Below, piece by piece: positions 13,401 to 29,310 of a stretch of DNA of 64,000 bases (positions are counted from its first letter, which is position 1; the number at the start of each line of letters is the position of its first letter). The DNA comes from Prosapia bicincta (taxonomy: Eukaryota > Arthropoda > Insecta > Hemiptera > Cercopidae): NCBI GenBank assembly GCA_036971475.1, contig JBAIZL010000007.1, forward strand, positions 28,315,447 through 28,379,446. Direction: 5' to 3'. The notes beneath the pieces are model-generated. The model saw only the letters and a program-made list of their open reading frames with translations. It had not been told where the DNA came from and ran no database searches. A program made the translations under genes and the position numbers.

Positions 13401-16400
13401 ATAGATCATGGATTTTGCGATTTCTACAAAAAATGGATTTCTCATTTAAAAGGCATAATAAACGAAGAATCGACCATAGATTCGCATTGTGCTCTTAGAA
13501 TTGATCTATAATAGGTATTATAGGAGCTATGGCAATTGTCATATATTTGCTCTAAAAAAAATGCATGAATTATAGTTCATGGATTTTGCGATTTCTACAA
13601 AAAATGGATTTCTCATTTAAAAGGCATAGTAAACGCAGAATCGACCATAGATTCGCATTGTGCTCGAAGAATTGATCTATAATACGTATTATAGGAGCTA
13701 TCGAAATTGTCATATATTTGCTCTAAAAAAATGCATGAATTATAGTTCATGGATTTTGCGATTTCTACAAAAAATGGATTTCTCTTTTAAAAGGCATAGT
13801 AAACGCAGAATCGACCATAGATTCGCATTGTGCTCGAAGAATTGATCTATAATAAGTATTATAGGAGCTATCGCAATTGTCATATTTTTGCTCTAAAAAA
13901 ATGCATGAATTATAGTTCATGGATTTTGCGATTTCTACAAAAAATGGATTTCTCATTTGAAAGGCATAATAAACGCAGAATCGACCATAGATTCGCATTG
14001 TGCTCTTAGAATTGATCTATAATAAGTATTATAGGAGCTATCGCAATTGTCATATATTTTCTCTAAAAAAATGCATGAATTATAGTTCATAGATTTTGCG
14101 ATTTCTACAAAAAATGGATTTCTCATTTAAAAGGCATAATAAACGCAGATTCGACCATAGATTCGCATTGTGCTCTTAGAATTGATCTATAATAAGTATT
14201 ATAGGAGCTATGGCAATTGTCATATATTTGCTGTAAAAAAAATGTATGAATTATAGTTCATGGATTTTGCGATTTCTACAAAAAATGGATTTCTCATTTA
14301 AAAGGCATAATAAACGCAGAATCGACCATAGATTCGCATTGTGCTCTTAGAATTGATCTATAATAAGTATTATAGGAGCTATCGCAATTGTCATATATTT
14401 GCTCTAAAAAAATGCATGAATTATAGTTCATGGATTTTGCGATTTCTACAAAATATGGATTTCTCATTTAAAAGGCATAATAAACGCAGAATCGACCATA
14501 GATTCGCATTGTGCTCTTAGAATTGATCTATAATAAGTATTATAGGAGCTATGGCAATTGTCATATATTTTCTCTAAAAAAATGCATGAATTATAGTTCA
14601 TGGATTTTGCGATTTCTAGAAAAAATGGATTTCTCATTTAAAAGGCATAATAAACGCAGAATCGACCACAGATTCGCATTGTGCTCTTAGAATTGATCTA
14701 TAATAAGTATTATAGGAGCTATCGCAATTGTCATATATTTTCTCTAAAAAAATGCATGAATTATAGTTCATGGATTTTGCGATTTCTACAAAAAATGGAT
14801 TTCTCATTTAAAAGGCATAGTAAACGCAGAATCGACCATAGATTCGCATTGTGCTCTTAGAATTGATCTATAATAAGTATTATAGGAGCTATCGCAATTG
14901 TCATATATTTTCTCTAAAATAATGCATGAATTATAGTTCATAGATTTTGCGAATTCTACAAAAAATGGATTTCTCATTTAAAAGGCATAATAAACGCAGA
15001 ATCGACCATAGAATCGCATTGTGCTCTTAGAATTGATCTATAATAAGTATTATAGGAGCTATGGCAATAGTCATATATTTGCTGTAAAAAAAATGTATGA
15101 ATTATAGTTCATGGATTTTCCGATTTCTACAAAAAATGGATTTCTCATTTCAAAGGCATAGTAAACGCAGAATCGACCATAGATTCGCATTGTGCTCGAA
15201 GAATTGATCTATAATACGTATTATAGGAGCTATCGAAATTGTCATATATTTGCTCTAAAAAAATGCATGAATTATAGTTCATGGATTTTGCGATTTCTAC
15301 AAAAAATGGATTTCTCTTTTAAAAGGCATAGTAAACGCAGAATCGACCATAGATTCGCATTGTGCTCGAAGAATTGATCTATAATAAGTATTATAGGAGC
15401 TATCGCAATTGTCATATTTTTGCTCTAAAAAAATGCATGAATTATAGTTCATGGATTTTGCGATTTCTACAAAAAATGGATTTCTCATTTGAAAGGCATA
15501 ATAAACGCAGAATCGACCATAGATTCGCATTGTTCACTTAGAATTGATCTATAATAAGTATTATAGGAGCTATGGCAATTGTCATATATTTGCTCTAAAA
15601 TAAAATGCATGAATTATAGTTCATGGATTTTGCGATTTCTACAAAAAATGGATTTCTCATTTAAAAGGCATAATAAACGCAGAATCGACCATAGATTCGC
15701 ATTGTGCTCTTAGAATTGATCTATAATAAGTATTATAGGAGCTATCGCAATTGTCATATATTTTCTCTAAAAAAATGCATGAATTATAGTTCATAGATTT
15801 TGCGATTTCTACAAAAAATGGATTTCTCATTTAAAAGGCACAATAAACGCAGATTTGACCATAGATTCGCATTGTGCTCTTAGAATTGATCTATAATAAG
15901 TATTATAGGAGCTATGGCAATTGTCATATATTTGCTGTAAAAAAAATGTATGAATTATAGTTCATGGATTTTGCGATTTCTACAAAAAATGGATTTCTCA
16001 TTTAAAAGGCATAATAAACGCAGAATCGACCATAGATTCGCATTGTGCTCTTAGAATTGATCTATAATAAGTATTATAGGAGCTATCGCAATTGTCATAT
16101 ATTTGCTCTAAAAAAATGCATGAATTATAGTTCATGGATTTTGCGATTTCTACAAAATATGGATTTCTCATTTAAAAGGCATAATAAACGCAGAATCGAC
16201 CATAGATTCGCATTGTGCTCTTAGAATTGATCTATAATAAGTTATATCGGAGCTATCGCAATTGTCATATATTTGCTCTAAAAAAATGCATGAATTATAG
16301 TTCATGGATTTTGCGATTTCTACAAAAAATGGATTTCTCATTTAAAAGGCATAATAAACGCAGAATCGACCATAGATTCGCCTTGTGCACTTAGAATTGA

Positions 16401-17700
16401 TCTATAATAAGTATTATAGGAGCTATGGCAATTGTCATATATTTGCTCTAAAAAAAAATGCATGAATTATAGTTCATGGATTTTGCGATTTCTACAAAAA
16501 ATGGATTTCTCATTTAAAAGGCATAATAAACGCAGAATCGACCATAGATTCGCATTGTGCTCTTAGAATTGATCTATAATAAGTATTATAGGAGCTATGG
16601 CAATTGTCATATATTTTCTCTAAAAAAATGCATGAATTATAGTTCATGGATTTTGCGATTTCTAGAAAAAATGGATTTCTCATTTAAAAGGCATAATAAA
16701 CGCAGAATCGACCACAGATTCGCATTGTGCTCTTAGAATTGATCTATAATAAGTATTATAGGAGCTATCGCAATTGTCATATATTTTCTCTAAAAAAATG
16801 CATGAATTATAGTTCATGGATTTTGCGATTTCTACAAAAAATGGATTTCTCATTTAAAAGGCATAGTAAACGCAGAATCGACCATAGATTCGCATTGTGC
16901 TCTTAGAATTGATCTATAATAAGTATTATAGGAGCTATCGCAATTGTCATATATTTTCTCTAAAATAATGCATGAATTATAGTTCATAGATTTTGCGAAT
17001 TTTACAAAAAATGGATTTCTCATTTAAAAGGCATAATAAACGCAGAATCGACCATAGAATCGCATTGTGCTCTTAGAATTGATCTATAATAAGTATTATA
17101 GGAGCTATGGCAATAGTCATATATTTGCTGTAAAAAAAATGTATGAATTATAGTTCATGGATTTTCCGATTTCTACAAAAAATGGATTTCTCATTTCAAA
17201 GGCATAATAAACGCAGAATCGACCATAGATTCGCATTGTGCTCTTAGAATTGATCTATAATAAGTATTATAGGAGCTATCGCAATTGTCATATATTTGCT
17301 CTAAAAAAATGCATGAATTATAGTTCATGGATTTTGCGATTTCTACAAAATATGGATTTCTCATTTAAAAGGCATAATAAACGCAGAATCGACCATAGAT
17401 TCGCATTGTGCTCTTAGAATTGATCTATAATAAGTTATATCGGAGCTATCGCAATTGTCATATATTTGCTCTAAAAAAATGCATGAATTATAGTTCATGG
17501 ATTTTGCGATTTCTACAAAAAATGGATTTCTCATTTAAAAGGCATAATAAACGCAGAATCGACCATAGATTCGCATTGTGCACTTAGAATTGATCTATAA
17601 TAAGTATTATAGGAGCTATGGCAATTGTCATATATTTGCTCTAAAAAAAAATGCATGAATTATAGTTCATGGATTTTGCGATTTCTACAAAAAATGGATT
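13400..17700. repeat. Satellite sector with rearranged higher-order register
   Basis: Landmarks at 13660/15192 and 13765/15297 are 1532 bp apart, again about nine monomers. The 'aagttatatcgg' variant then jumps from 13175 to 16241 and 17433, so the preceding 15-monomer order is broken and recombined here. Monomer identity stays high. Confidence 0.7.
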
Positions 17701-20700
17701 TCTCATTTAAAAGGCATAATAAACGCAGAATCGCCCATAGATTCGCATTGTGCTCTTAGAATTGATCTATAATAAGTATTATAGGAGCTATGGCAATTGT
17801 CATATATTTTCTCTAAAAAAATGCATGAATTATAGTTCATGGATTTTGCGATTTCTACAAAAAATGGATTTCTCATTTAAAAGGCATAATAAACGCAGAA
17901 TCGACCATAGATTCGCATTGTGCTCTTAGAATTGATCTATAATAAGTATTATAGGAGCTATCGCAATTGTCATATATTTTCTCTAAAAAAATGCATGATT
18001 TATAGTTCATAGATTTTGCGAATTCTACAAAAAATGGATTTCTCATTTAAAAGGCATAATAAACGCAGAATCGACCATAGAATCGCATTGTGCTCTTAGA
18101 AATGATCTATAATAAATATTATAGGAGCTATCGCAATTGTCATATATTTGCTCTAAAAAAATGCATGAATTATAGTTCATGGATTTTGCGATTTCTACAA
18201 AAAATGGATTTCTCTTTTAAAAGGCATAGTAAACGCAGAATCGACCATAGATTCGCATTGTGCTCGAAGAATTGATCTATAATAAGTATTATAGGAGCTA
18301 TCGCAATTGTCATATATTTGCTCTAAAAAAATGCATGAATTATAGTTCATGGATTTTGCGATTTCTACAAAAAATGGATTTCTCATTTAAAAGGCATAAT
18401 AAACGCAGAATCGACCATAGATTCGCATTGTGCTCTTAGAATTGATCTATAATAAGTATTATAGGAGCTATGGCAATTGTCATATATTTGCTGTAAAAAA
18501 AATGTATGAATTATAGTTCATGGATTTTGCGATTTCTACAAAAAATGGATTTCTCATTTAAAAGGCATAATAAACGCAGAATCGACCATAGATTCGCATT
18601 GTGCTCTTAGAATTGATCTATAATAAGTATTATAGGAGCTATGGCAATTGTCATATATTTGCTCTAAAAAAAAATGCATGAATTATAGTTCATGGATTTT
18701 GCGATTTCTACAAAAAATGGATTTCTCATTTAAAAGGCATAATAAACGCAGAATCGACCATAGATTCGCATTGTGCACTTAGAATTGATCTATAATAAGT
18801 ATTATAGGAGCTATGGCAATTGTCATATATTTGCTCTAAAAAAAAATGCATGAATTATAGTTCATGGATTTTGCGATTTCTACAAAAAATGGATTTCTCA
18901 TTTAAAAGGCATAATAAACGCAGAATCGACCATAGATTCGCATTGTTCACTTAGAATTGATCTATAATAAGTATTATAGGAGCTATCGCAATTGTCATAT
19001 ATTTTCTCTAAAAAAATGCATGAATTATAGTTCATGGATTTTGCGATTTCTACAAAAAATGGATTTCTCATTTAAAAGGCATAATAAACGAAGAATCGAC
19101 CATAGATTCGCATTGTGCTCTTAGAATTGATCTATAATAGGTATTATAGGAGCTATGGCAATTGTCATATATTTGCTCTAAAAAAAATGCATGAATTATA
19201 GTTCATGGATTTTGCGATTTCTACAAAAAATGGATTTCTCATTTAAAAGGCATAGTAAACGCAGAATCGACCATAGATTCGCATTGTGCTCGAAGAATTG
19301 ATCTATAATACGTATTATAGGAGCTATCGAAATTGTCATATATTTGCTCTAAAAAAATGCATGAATTATAGTTCATGGATTTTGCGATTTCTACAAAAAA
19401 TGGATTTCTCTTTTAAAAGGCATAGTAAACGCAGAATCGACCATAGATTCGCATTGTGCTCGAAGAATTGATCTATAATAAGTATTATAGGAGCTATCGC
19501 AATTGTCATATTTTTGCTCTAAAAAAATGCATGAATTATAGTTCATGGATTTTGCGATTTCTACAAAAAATGGATTTCTCATTTGAAAGGCATAATAAAC
19601 GCAGAATCGACCATAGATTCGCATTGTGCTCTTAGAATTGATCTATAATAAGTATTATAGGAGCTATCGCAATTGTCATATATTTTCTCTAAAAAAATGC
19701 ATGAATTATAGTTCATAGATTTTGCGATTTCTACAAAAAATGGATTTCTCATTTAAAAGGCATAATAAACGCAGATTCGACCATAGATTCGCATTGTGCT
19801 CTTAGAATTGATCTATAATAAGTATTATAGGAGCTATGGCAATTGTCATATATTTGCTGTAAAAAAAATGTATGAATTATAGTTCATGGATTTTGCGATT
19901 TCTACAAAAAATGGATTTCTCATTTAAAAGGCATAATAAACGCAGAATCGACCATAGATTCGCATTGTGCTCTTAGAATTGATCTATAATAAGTATTATA
20001 GGAGCTATCGCAATTGTCATATATTTGCTCTAAAAAAATGCATGAATTATAGTTCATGGATTTTGCGATTTCTACAAAATATGGATTTCTCATTTAAAAG
20101 GCATAATAAACGCAGAATCGACCATAGATTCGCATTGTGCTCTTAGAATTGATCTATAATAAGTTATATCGGAGCTATCGCAATTGTCATATATTTGCTC
20201 TAAAAAAATGCATGAATTATAGTTCATGGATTTTGCGATTTCTACAAAAAATGGATTTCTCATTTAAAAGGTATAATAAACGCAGAATCGACCATAGATT
20301 CGCATTGTGCACTTAGAATTGATCTATAATAAGTATTATAGGAGCTATGGCAATTGTCATATATTTGCTCTAAAAAAAAAATGCATGAATTATAGTTCAT
20401 GGATTTTGCGATTTCTACAAAAAATGGATTTCTCATTTAAAAGGCATAATAAACGCAGAATCGACCATAGATTCGCATTATGCTCTTAGAATTGATCTAT
20501 AATAAGTATTATAGGAGCTATGGCAATTGTCATATATTTTCTCTAAAAAAATGCATGAATTATAGTTCATGGATTTTGCGATTTCTAGAAAAAATGGATT
20601 TCTCATTTAAAAGGCATAATAAACGCAGAATCGACCACAGATTCGCATTGTGCTCTTAGAATTGATCTATAATAAGTATTATAGGAGCTATCGCAATTGT

Positions 20701-23700
20701 CATATATTTTCTCTAAAAAAATGCATGAATTATAGTTCATGGATTTTGCGATTTCTACAAAAAATGGATTTCTCATTTAAAAGGCATAGTAAACGCAGAA
20801 TCGACCATAGATTCGCATTGTGCTCTTAGAATTGATCTATAATAAGTATTATAGGAGCTATCGCAATTGTCATATATTTTCTCTAAAAAAATGCATGAAT
20901 TATAGTTCATGGATTTTGCGATTTCTACAAAAAATGGATTTCTCATTTAAAAGGCATAATAAACGCAGAATCGACCATAGATTCGCATTGTGCTCTTAGA
21001 ATTGATCTATAATAAGTATTATAGGAGCTATCGCAATTGTCATATATTTTCTCTAAAAAAATGCATGATTTATAGTTCATAGATTTTGCGAATTCTACAA
21101 AAAATGGATTTCTCATTTAAAAGGCATAATAAACGCAGAATCGACCATAGAATCGCATTGTGCTCTTAGAAATGATCTATAATAAATATTATAGGAGCTA
21201 TCGCAATTGTCATATATTTGCTCTAAAAAAATGCATGAATTATAGTTCATGGATTTTGCGATTTCTACAAAAAATGGATTTCTCTTTTAAAAGGCATAGT
21301 AAACGCAGAATCGACCATAGATTCGCATTGTGCTCGAAGAATTGATCTATAATAAGTATTATAGGAGCTATCGCAATTGTCATATATTTGCTCTAAAAAA
21401 ATGCATGAATTATAGTTCATGGATTTTGCGATTTCTACAAAAAATGGATTTCTCATTTAAAAGGCATAATAAACGCAGAATCGACCATAGATTCGCATTG
21501 TGCTCTTAGAATTGATCTATAATAAGTATTATAGGAGCTATGGCAATTGTCATATATTTGCTGTAAAAAAAATGTATGAATTATAGTTCATGGATTTTGC
21601 GATTTCTACAAAAAATGGATTTCTCATTTAAAAGGCATAATAAACGCAGAATCGACCATAGATTCGCATTGTGCTCTTAGAATTGATCTATAATAAGTAT
21701 TATAGGAGCTATGGCAATTGTCATATATTTGCTCTAAAAAAAAATGCATGAATTATAGTTCATGGATTTTGCGATTTCTACAAAAAATGGATTTCTCATT
21801 TAAAAGGCATAATAAACGCAGAATCGACCATAGATTCGCATTGTGCACTTAGAATTGATCTATAATAAGTATTATAGGAGCTATGGCAATTGTCATATAT
21901 TTGCTCTAAAAAAAAATGCATGAATTATAGTTCATGGATTTTGCGATTTCTACAAAAAATGGATTTCTCATTTAAAAGGCATAATAAACGCAGAATCGAC
22001 CATAGATTCGCATTGTTCACTTAGAATTGATCTATAATAAGTATTATAGGAGCTATCGCAATTGTCATATATTTTCTCTAAAAAAATGCATGAATTATAG
22101 TTCATGGATTTTGCGATTTCTACAAAAAATGGATTTCTCATTTAAAAGGCATAATAAACGAAGAATCGACCATAGATTCGCATTGTGCTCTTAGAATTGA
22201 TCTATAATAGGTATTATAGGAGCTATGGCAATTGTCATATATTTGCTCTAAAAAAAATGCATGAATTATAGTTCATGGATTTTGCGATTTCTACAAAAAA
22301 TGGATTTCTCATTTAAAAGGCATAGTAAACGCAGAATCGACCATAGATTCGCATTGTGCTCGAAGAATTGATCTATAATACGTATTATAGGAGCTATCGA
22401 AATTGTCATATATTTGCTCTAAAAAAATGCATGAATTAGAGTTCATGGATTTTGCGATTTCTACAAAAAATGGATTTCTCTTTTAAAAGGCATAGTAAAC
22501 GCAGAATCGACCATAGATTCGCATTGTGCTCGAAGAATTGATCTATAATAAGTATTATAGGAGCTATCGCAATTGTCATATTTTTGCTCTAAAAAAATGC
22601 ATGAATTATAGTTCATGGATTTTGCGATTTCTACAAAAAATGGATTTCTCATTTGAAAGGCATAATAAACGCAGAATCGACCATAGATTCGCATTGTGCT
22701 CTTAGAATTGATCTATAATAAGTATTATAGGAGCTATCGCAATTGTCATATATTTTCTCTAAAAAAATGCATGAATTATAGTTCATAGATTTTGCGATTT
22801 CTACAAAAAATGGATTTCTCATTTAAAAGGCATAATAAACGCAGATTCGACCATAGATTCGCATTGTGCTCTTAGAATTGATCTATAATAAGTATTATAG
22901 GAGCTATGGCAATTGTCATATATTTGCTGTAAAAAAAATGTATGAATTATAGTTCATGGATTTTGCGATTTCTACAAAAAATGGATTTCTCATTTAAAAG
23001 GCATAATAAACGCAGAATCGACCATAGATTCGCATTGTGCTCTTAGAATTGATCTATAATAAGTATTATAGGAGCTATCGCAATTGTCATATATTTGCTC
23101 TAAAAAAATGCATGAATTATAGTTCATGGATTTTGCGATTTCTACAAAATATGGATTTCTCATTTAAAAGGCATAATAAACGCAGAATCGACCATAGATT
23201 CGCATTGTGCTCTTAGAATTGATCTATAATAAGTTATATCGGAGCTATCGCAATTGTCATATATTTGCTCTAAAAAAATGCATGAATTATAGTTCATGGA
23301 TTTTGCGATTTCTACAAAAAATGGATTTCTCATTTAAAAGGCATAATAAACGCAGAATCGACCATAGATTCGCATTGTGCACTTAGAATTGATCTATAAT
23401 AAGTATTATAGGAGCTATGGCAATTGTCATATATTTGCTCTAAAAAAAAAATGCATGAATTATAGTTCATGGATTTTGCGATTTCTACAAAAAATGGATT
23501 TCTCATTTAAAAGGCATAATAAACGCAGAATCGACCATAGATTCGCATTATGCTCTTAGAATTGATCTATAATAAGTATTATAGGAGCTATGGCAATTGT
23601 CATATATTTTCTCTAAAAAAATGCATGAATTATAGTTCATGGATTTTGCGATTTCTAGAAAAAATGGATTTCTCATTTAAAAGGCATAATAAACGCAGAA

Positions 23701-23950
23701 TCGACCACAGATTCGCATTGTGCTCTTAGAATTGATCTATAATAAGTATTATAGGAGCTATCGCAATTGTCATATATTTTCTCTAAAAAAATGCATGAAT
23801 TATAGTTCATGGATTTTGCGATTTCTACAAAAAATGGATTTCTCATTTAAAAGGCATAGTAAACGCAGAATCGACCATAGATTCGCATTGTGCTCTTAGA
23901 ATTGATCTATAATAAGTATTATAGGAGCTATCGCAATTGTCATATATTTT
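17700..23950. repeat. Eighteen-monomer higher-order repeat, two copies (3070 bp)
   Basis: Matching landmarks lie exactly 3070 bp apart: 18090/21160, 18195/21265, 19391/22461 and 20307/23377, as do the 'aagttatatcgg' variants at 20161 and 23231. The unit contains about 18 monomers and differs from the registers to the left by monomer order rather than by new sequence. Confidence 0.88.
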
Positions 23951-26580
23951 CTCTAAAATAATGCATGAATTATAGTTCATAGATTTTGCGAATTCTACAA
24001 AAAATGGATTTCTCATTTAAAAGGCATAATAAACGCAGAATCGACCATAGAATCGCATTGTGCTCTTAGAATTGATCTATAATAAGTATTATAGGAGCTA
24101 TGGCAATAGTCATATATTTGCTGTAAAAAAAATGTATGAATTATAGTTCATGGATTTTGCGATTTCTACAAAAAATGGATTTCTCATTTCAAAGGCATAA
24201 TAAACGCAGAATCGACCATAGATTCGCATTGTGCTCTTAGAATTGATCTATAATAAGTATTATAGGAGCTATCGCAATTGTCATATATTTGCTCTAAAAA
24301 AATGCATGAATTATAGTTCATGGATTTTGCGATTTCTACAAAATATGGATTTCTCATTTAAAAGGCATAATAAACGCAGAATCGACCATAGATTCGCATT
24401 GTGCTCTTAGAATTGATCTATAATAAGTTATATCGGAGCTATCGCAATTGTCATATATTTGCTCTAAAAAAATGCATGAATTATAGTTCATGGATTTTGC
24501 GATTTCTACAAAAAATGGATTTCTCATTTAAAAGGCATAATAAACGCAGAATCGACCATAGATTCGCATTGTGCACTTAGAATTGATCTATAATAAGTAT
24601 TATAGGAGCTATGGCAATTGTCATATATTTGCTCTAAAAAAAAAATGCATGAATTATAGTTCATGGATTTTGCGATTTCTACAAAAAATGGATTTCTCAT
24701 TTAAAAGGCATAATAAACGCAGAATCGACCATAGATTCGCATTGTTCACTTAGAATTGATCTATAATAAGTATTATAGGAGCTATCGCAATTGTCATATA
24801 TTTTCTCTAAAAAAATGCATGAATTATAGATCATGGATTTTGCGATTTCTACAAAAAATGGATTTCTCATTTAAAAGGCATAATAAACGAAGAATCGACC
24901 ATAGATTCGCATTGTGCTCTTAGAATTGATCTATAATAGGTATTATAGGAGCTATGGCAATTGTCATATATTTGCTCTAAAAAAAATGCATGAATTATAG
25001 TTCATGGATTTTGCGATTTCTACAAAAAATGGATTTCTCATTTAAAAGGCATAGTAAACGCAGAATCGACCATAGATTCGCATTGTGCACTTAGAATTGA
25101 TCTATAATAAGTATTATAGGAGCTATGGCAATTGTCATATATTTGCTCTAAAAAAAAAATGCATGAATTATAGTTCATGGATTTTGCGATTTCTACAAAA
25201 AATGGATTTCTCATTTAAAAGGCATAATAAACGCAGAATCGACCATAGATTCGCATTATGCTCTTAGAATTGATCTATAATAAGTATTATAGGAGCTATG
25301 GCAATTGTCATATATTTTCTCTAAAAAAATGCATGAATTATAGTTCATGGATTTTGCGATTTCTAGAAAAAATGGATTTCTCATTTAAAAGGCATAATAA
25401 ACGCAGAATCGACCACAGATTCGCATTGTGCTCTTAGAATTGATCTATAATAAGTATTATAGGAGCTATCGCAATTGTCATATATTTTCTCTAAAAAAAT
25501 GCATGAATTATAGTTCATGGATTTTGCGATTTCTACAAAAAATGGATTTCTCATTTAAAAGGCATAGTAAACGCAGAATCGACCATAGATTCGCATTGTG
25601 CTCTTAGAATTGATCTATAATAAGTATTATAGGAGCTATCGCAATTGTCATATATTTTCTCTAAAATAATGCATGAATTATAGTTCATAGATTTTGCGAA
25701 TTCTACAAAAAATGGATTTCTCATTTAAAAGGCATAATAAACGCAGAATCGACCATAGAATCGCATTGTGCTCTTAGAATTGATCTATAATAAGTATTAT
25801 AGGAGCTATGGCAATAGTCATATATTTGCTGTAAAAAAAATGTATGAATTATAGTTCATGGATTTTGCGATTTCTACAAAAAATGGATTTCTCATTTCAA
25901 AGGCATAATAAACGCAGAATCGACCATAGATTCGCATTGTGCTCTTAGAATTGATCTATAATAAGTATTATAGGAGCTATCGCAATTGTCATATATTTGC
26001 TCTAAAAAAATGCATGAATTATAGTTCATGGATTTTGCGATTTCTACAAAATATGGATTTCTCATTTAAAAGGCATAATAAACGCAGAATCGACCATAGA
26101 TTCGCATTGTGCTCTTAGAATTGATCTATAATAAGTTATATCGGAGCTATCGCAATTGTCATATATTTGCTCTAAAAAAATGCATGAATTATAGTTCATG
26201 GATTTTGCGATTTCTACAAAAAATGGATTTCTCATTTAAAAGGCATAATAAACGCAGAATCGACCATAGATTCGCATTGTGCACTTAGAATTGATCTATA
26301 ATAAGTATTATAGGAGCTATGGCAATTGTCATATATTTGCTCTAAAAAAAAAATGCATGAATTATAGTTCATGGATTTTGCGATTTCTACAAAAAATGGA
26401 TTTCTCATTTAAAAGGCATAATAAACGCAGAATCGACCATAGATTCGCATTGTTCACTTAGAATTGATCTATAATAAGTATTATAGGAGCTATCGCAATT
26501 GTCATATATTTTCTCTAAAAAAATGCATGAATTATAGATCATGGATTTTGCGATTTCTACAAAAAATGGATTTCTCATTT
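23377..26580. repeat. Ten-monomer higher-order repeat, two copies (1708 bp)
   Basis: Landmarks at 23377/25085 and 24571/26279 are 1708 bp apart, as is the distinctive 'cattgttcacttag' monomer that follows each second landmark. The unit overlaps the end of the 3070-bp register, so it arose by a later, shifted duplication. Confidence 0.83.
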
Positions 26581-28139
26581 AAAAGGCATAATAAACGCAG
26601 AATCGACCATAGATTCGCATTGTGCTCTTAGAATTGATCTATAATAAGTATTATAGGAGCTATCGCAATTGTCATATATTTTCTCTAAAAAAATGCATGA
26701 ATTATAGTTCATAGATTTTGCGATTTCTACAAAAAATGGATTTCTCATTTAAAAGGCATAATAAACGCAGATTCGACCATAGATTCGCATTGTGCTCTTA
26801 GAATTGATCTATAATAAGTATTATAGGAGCTATGGCAATTGTCATATATTTGCTGTAAAAAAAATGTATGAATTATAGTTCATGGATTTTGCGATTTCTA
26901 CAAAAAATGGATTTCTCATTTAAAAGGCATAATAAACGCAGAATCGACCATAGATTCGCATTGTGCTCTTAGAATTGATCTATAATAAGTATTATAGGAG
27001 CTATCGCAATTGTCATATATTTGCTCTAAAAAAATGCATGAATTATAGTTCATGGATTTTGCGATTTCTACAAAATATGGATTTCTCATTTAAAAGGCAT
27101 AATAAACGCAGAATCGACCATAGATTCGCATTGTGCTCTTAGAATTGATCTATAATAAGTTATATCGGAGCTATCGCAATTGTCATATATTTGCTCTAAA
27201 AAAATGCATGAATTATAGTTCATGGATTTTGCGATTTCTACAAAAAATGGATTTCTCATTTAAAAGGCATAATAAACGCAGAATCGACCATAGATTCGCA
27301 TTGTGCTCTTAGAATTGATCTATAATAAGTATTATAGGAGCTATGGCAATTGTCATATATTTTCTCTAAAAAAATGCATGAATTATAGTTCATGGATTTT
27401 GCGATTTCTAGAAAAAATGGATTTCTCATTTAAAAGGCATAATAAACGCAGAATCGACCACAGATTCGCATTGTGCTCTTAGAATTGATCTATAATAAGT
27501 ATTATAGGAGCTATCGCAATTGTCATATATTTTCTCTAAAAAAATGCATGAATTATAGTTCATGGATTTTGCGATTTCTACAAAAAATGGATTTCTCATT
27601 TAAAAGGCATAGTAAACGCAGAATCGACCATAGATTCGCATTGTGCTCTTAGAATTGATCTATAATAAGTATTATAGGAGCTATCGCAATTGTCATATAT
27701 TTTCTCTAAAATAATGCATGAATTATAGTTCATAGATTTTGCGAATTCTACAAAAAATGGATTTCTCATTTAAAAGGCATAATAAACGCAGAATCGACCA
27801 TAGAATCGCATTGTGCTCTTAGAATTGATCTATAATAAGTATTATAGGAGCTATGGCAATAGTCATATATTTGCTGTAAAAAAATGTATGAATTATAGTT
27901 CATGGATTTTGCGATTTCTACAAAAAATGGATTTCTCATTTCAAAGGCATAATAAACGCAGAATCGACCATAGATTCGCATTGTGCTCTTAGAATTGATC
28001 TATAATAAGTATTATAGGAGCTATCGCAATTGTCATATATTTGCTCTAAAAAAATGCATGAATTATAGTTCATGGATTTTGCGATTTCTACAAAATATGG
28101 ATTTCTCATTTAAAAGGCATAATAAACGCAGAATCGACC

Positions 28140-29310
28140 ATAGATTCGCATTGTGCACTTAGAATTGATCTATAATAAGTATTATAGGAGCTATGGCAAT
28201 TGTCATATATTTGCTCTAAAAAAAAATGCATGAATTATAGTTCATGGATTTTGCGATTTCTACAAAAAATGGATTTCTCATTTAAAAGGCATAATAAACG
28301 CAGAATCGCCCATAGATTCGCATTGTGCTCTTAGAATTGATCTATAATAAGTATTATAGGAGCTATGGCAATTGTCATATATTTTCTCTAAAAAAATGCA
28401 TGAATTATAGTTCATGGATTTTGCGATTTCTACAAAAAATGGATTTCTCATTTAAAAGGCATAATAAACGCAGAATCGACCATAGATTCGCATTGTGCTC
28501 TTAGAATTGATCTATAATAAGTATTATAGGAGCTATCGCAATTGTCATATATTTTCTCTAAAAAAATGCATGATTTATAGTTCATAGATTTTGCGAATTC
28601 TACAAAAAATGGATTTCTCATTTAAAAGGCATAATAAACGCAGAATCGACCATAGAATCGCATTGTGCTCTTAGAAATGATCTATAATAAATATTATAGG
28701 AGCTATCGCAATTGTCATATATTTGCTCTAAAAAAATGCATGAATTATAGTTCATGGATTTTGCGATTTCTACAAAAAATGGATTTCTCTTTTAAAAGGC
28801 ATAGTAAACGCAGAATCGACCATAGATTCGCATTGTGCTCGAAGAATTGATCTATAATAAGTATTATAGGAGCTATCGCAATTGTCATATATTTGCTCTA
28901 AAAAAATGCATGAATTATAGTTCATGGATTTTGCGATTTCTACAAAAAATGGATTTCTCATTTAAAAGGCATAATAAACGCAGAATCGACCATAGATTCG
29001 CATTGTGCTCTTAGAATTGATCTATAATAAGTATTATAGGAGCTATGGCAATTGTCATATATTTGCTGTAAAAAAAATGTATGAATTATAGTTCATGGAT
29101 TTTGCGATTTCTACAAAAAATGGATTTCTCATTTAAAAGGCATAATAAACGCAGAATCGACCATAGATTCGCATTGTGCTCTTAGAATTGATCTATAATA
29201 AGTATTATAGGAGCTATGGCAATTGTCATATATTTGCTCTAAAAAAAAATGCATGAATTATAGTTCATGGATTTTGCGATTTCTACAAAAAATGGATTTC
29301 TCATTTAAAA
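28140..29310. repeat. Copy of an earlier satellite block placed at the array end
   Basis: The rare variant 'tcgcccatag' occurs only at 17731 and 28306, 10575 bp apart (62 monomers), and the following monomers also correspond, including the 'gaaatgatctataataaat' variant at about 18106 and 28672. The last seven monomers of the array are therefore a transposed or rearranged copy of the 17.6-18.7 kb block. Confidence 0.75.

Noticed and set aside
3169..28961. Dozens of 60-90-codon open frames on both strands inside the satellite
   Set aside because: They recur with the 170-bp and higher-order periods, read through AT-rich monomers in fixed registers, and have no start context or domain. They are by-products of the repeat.
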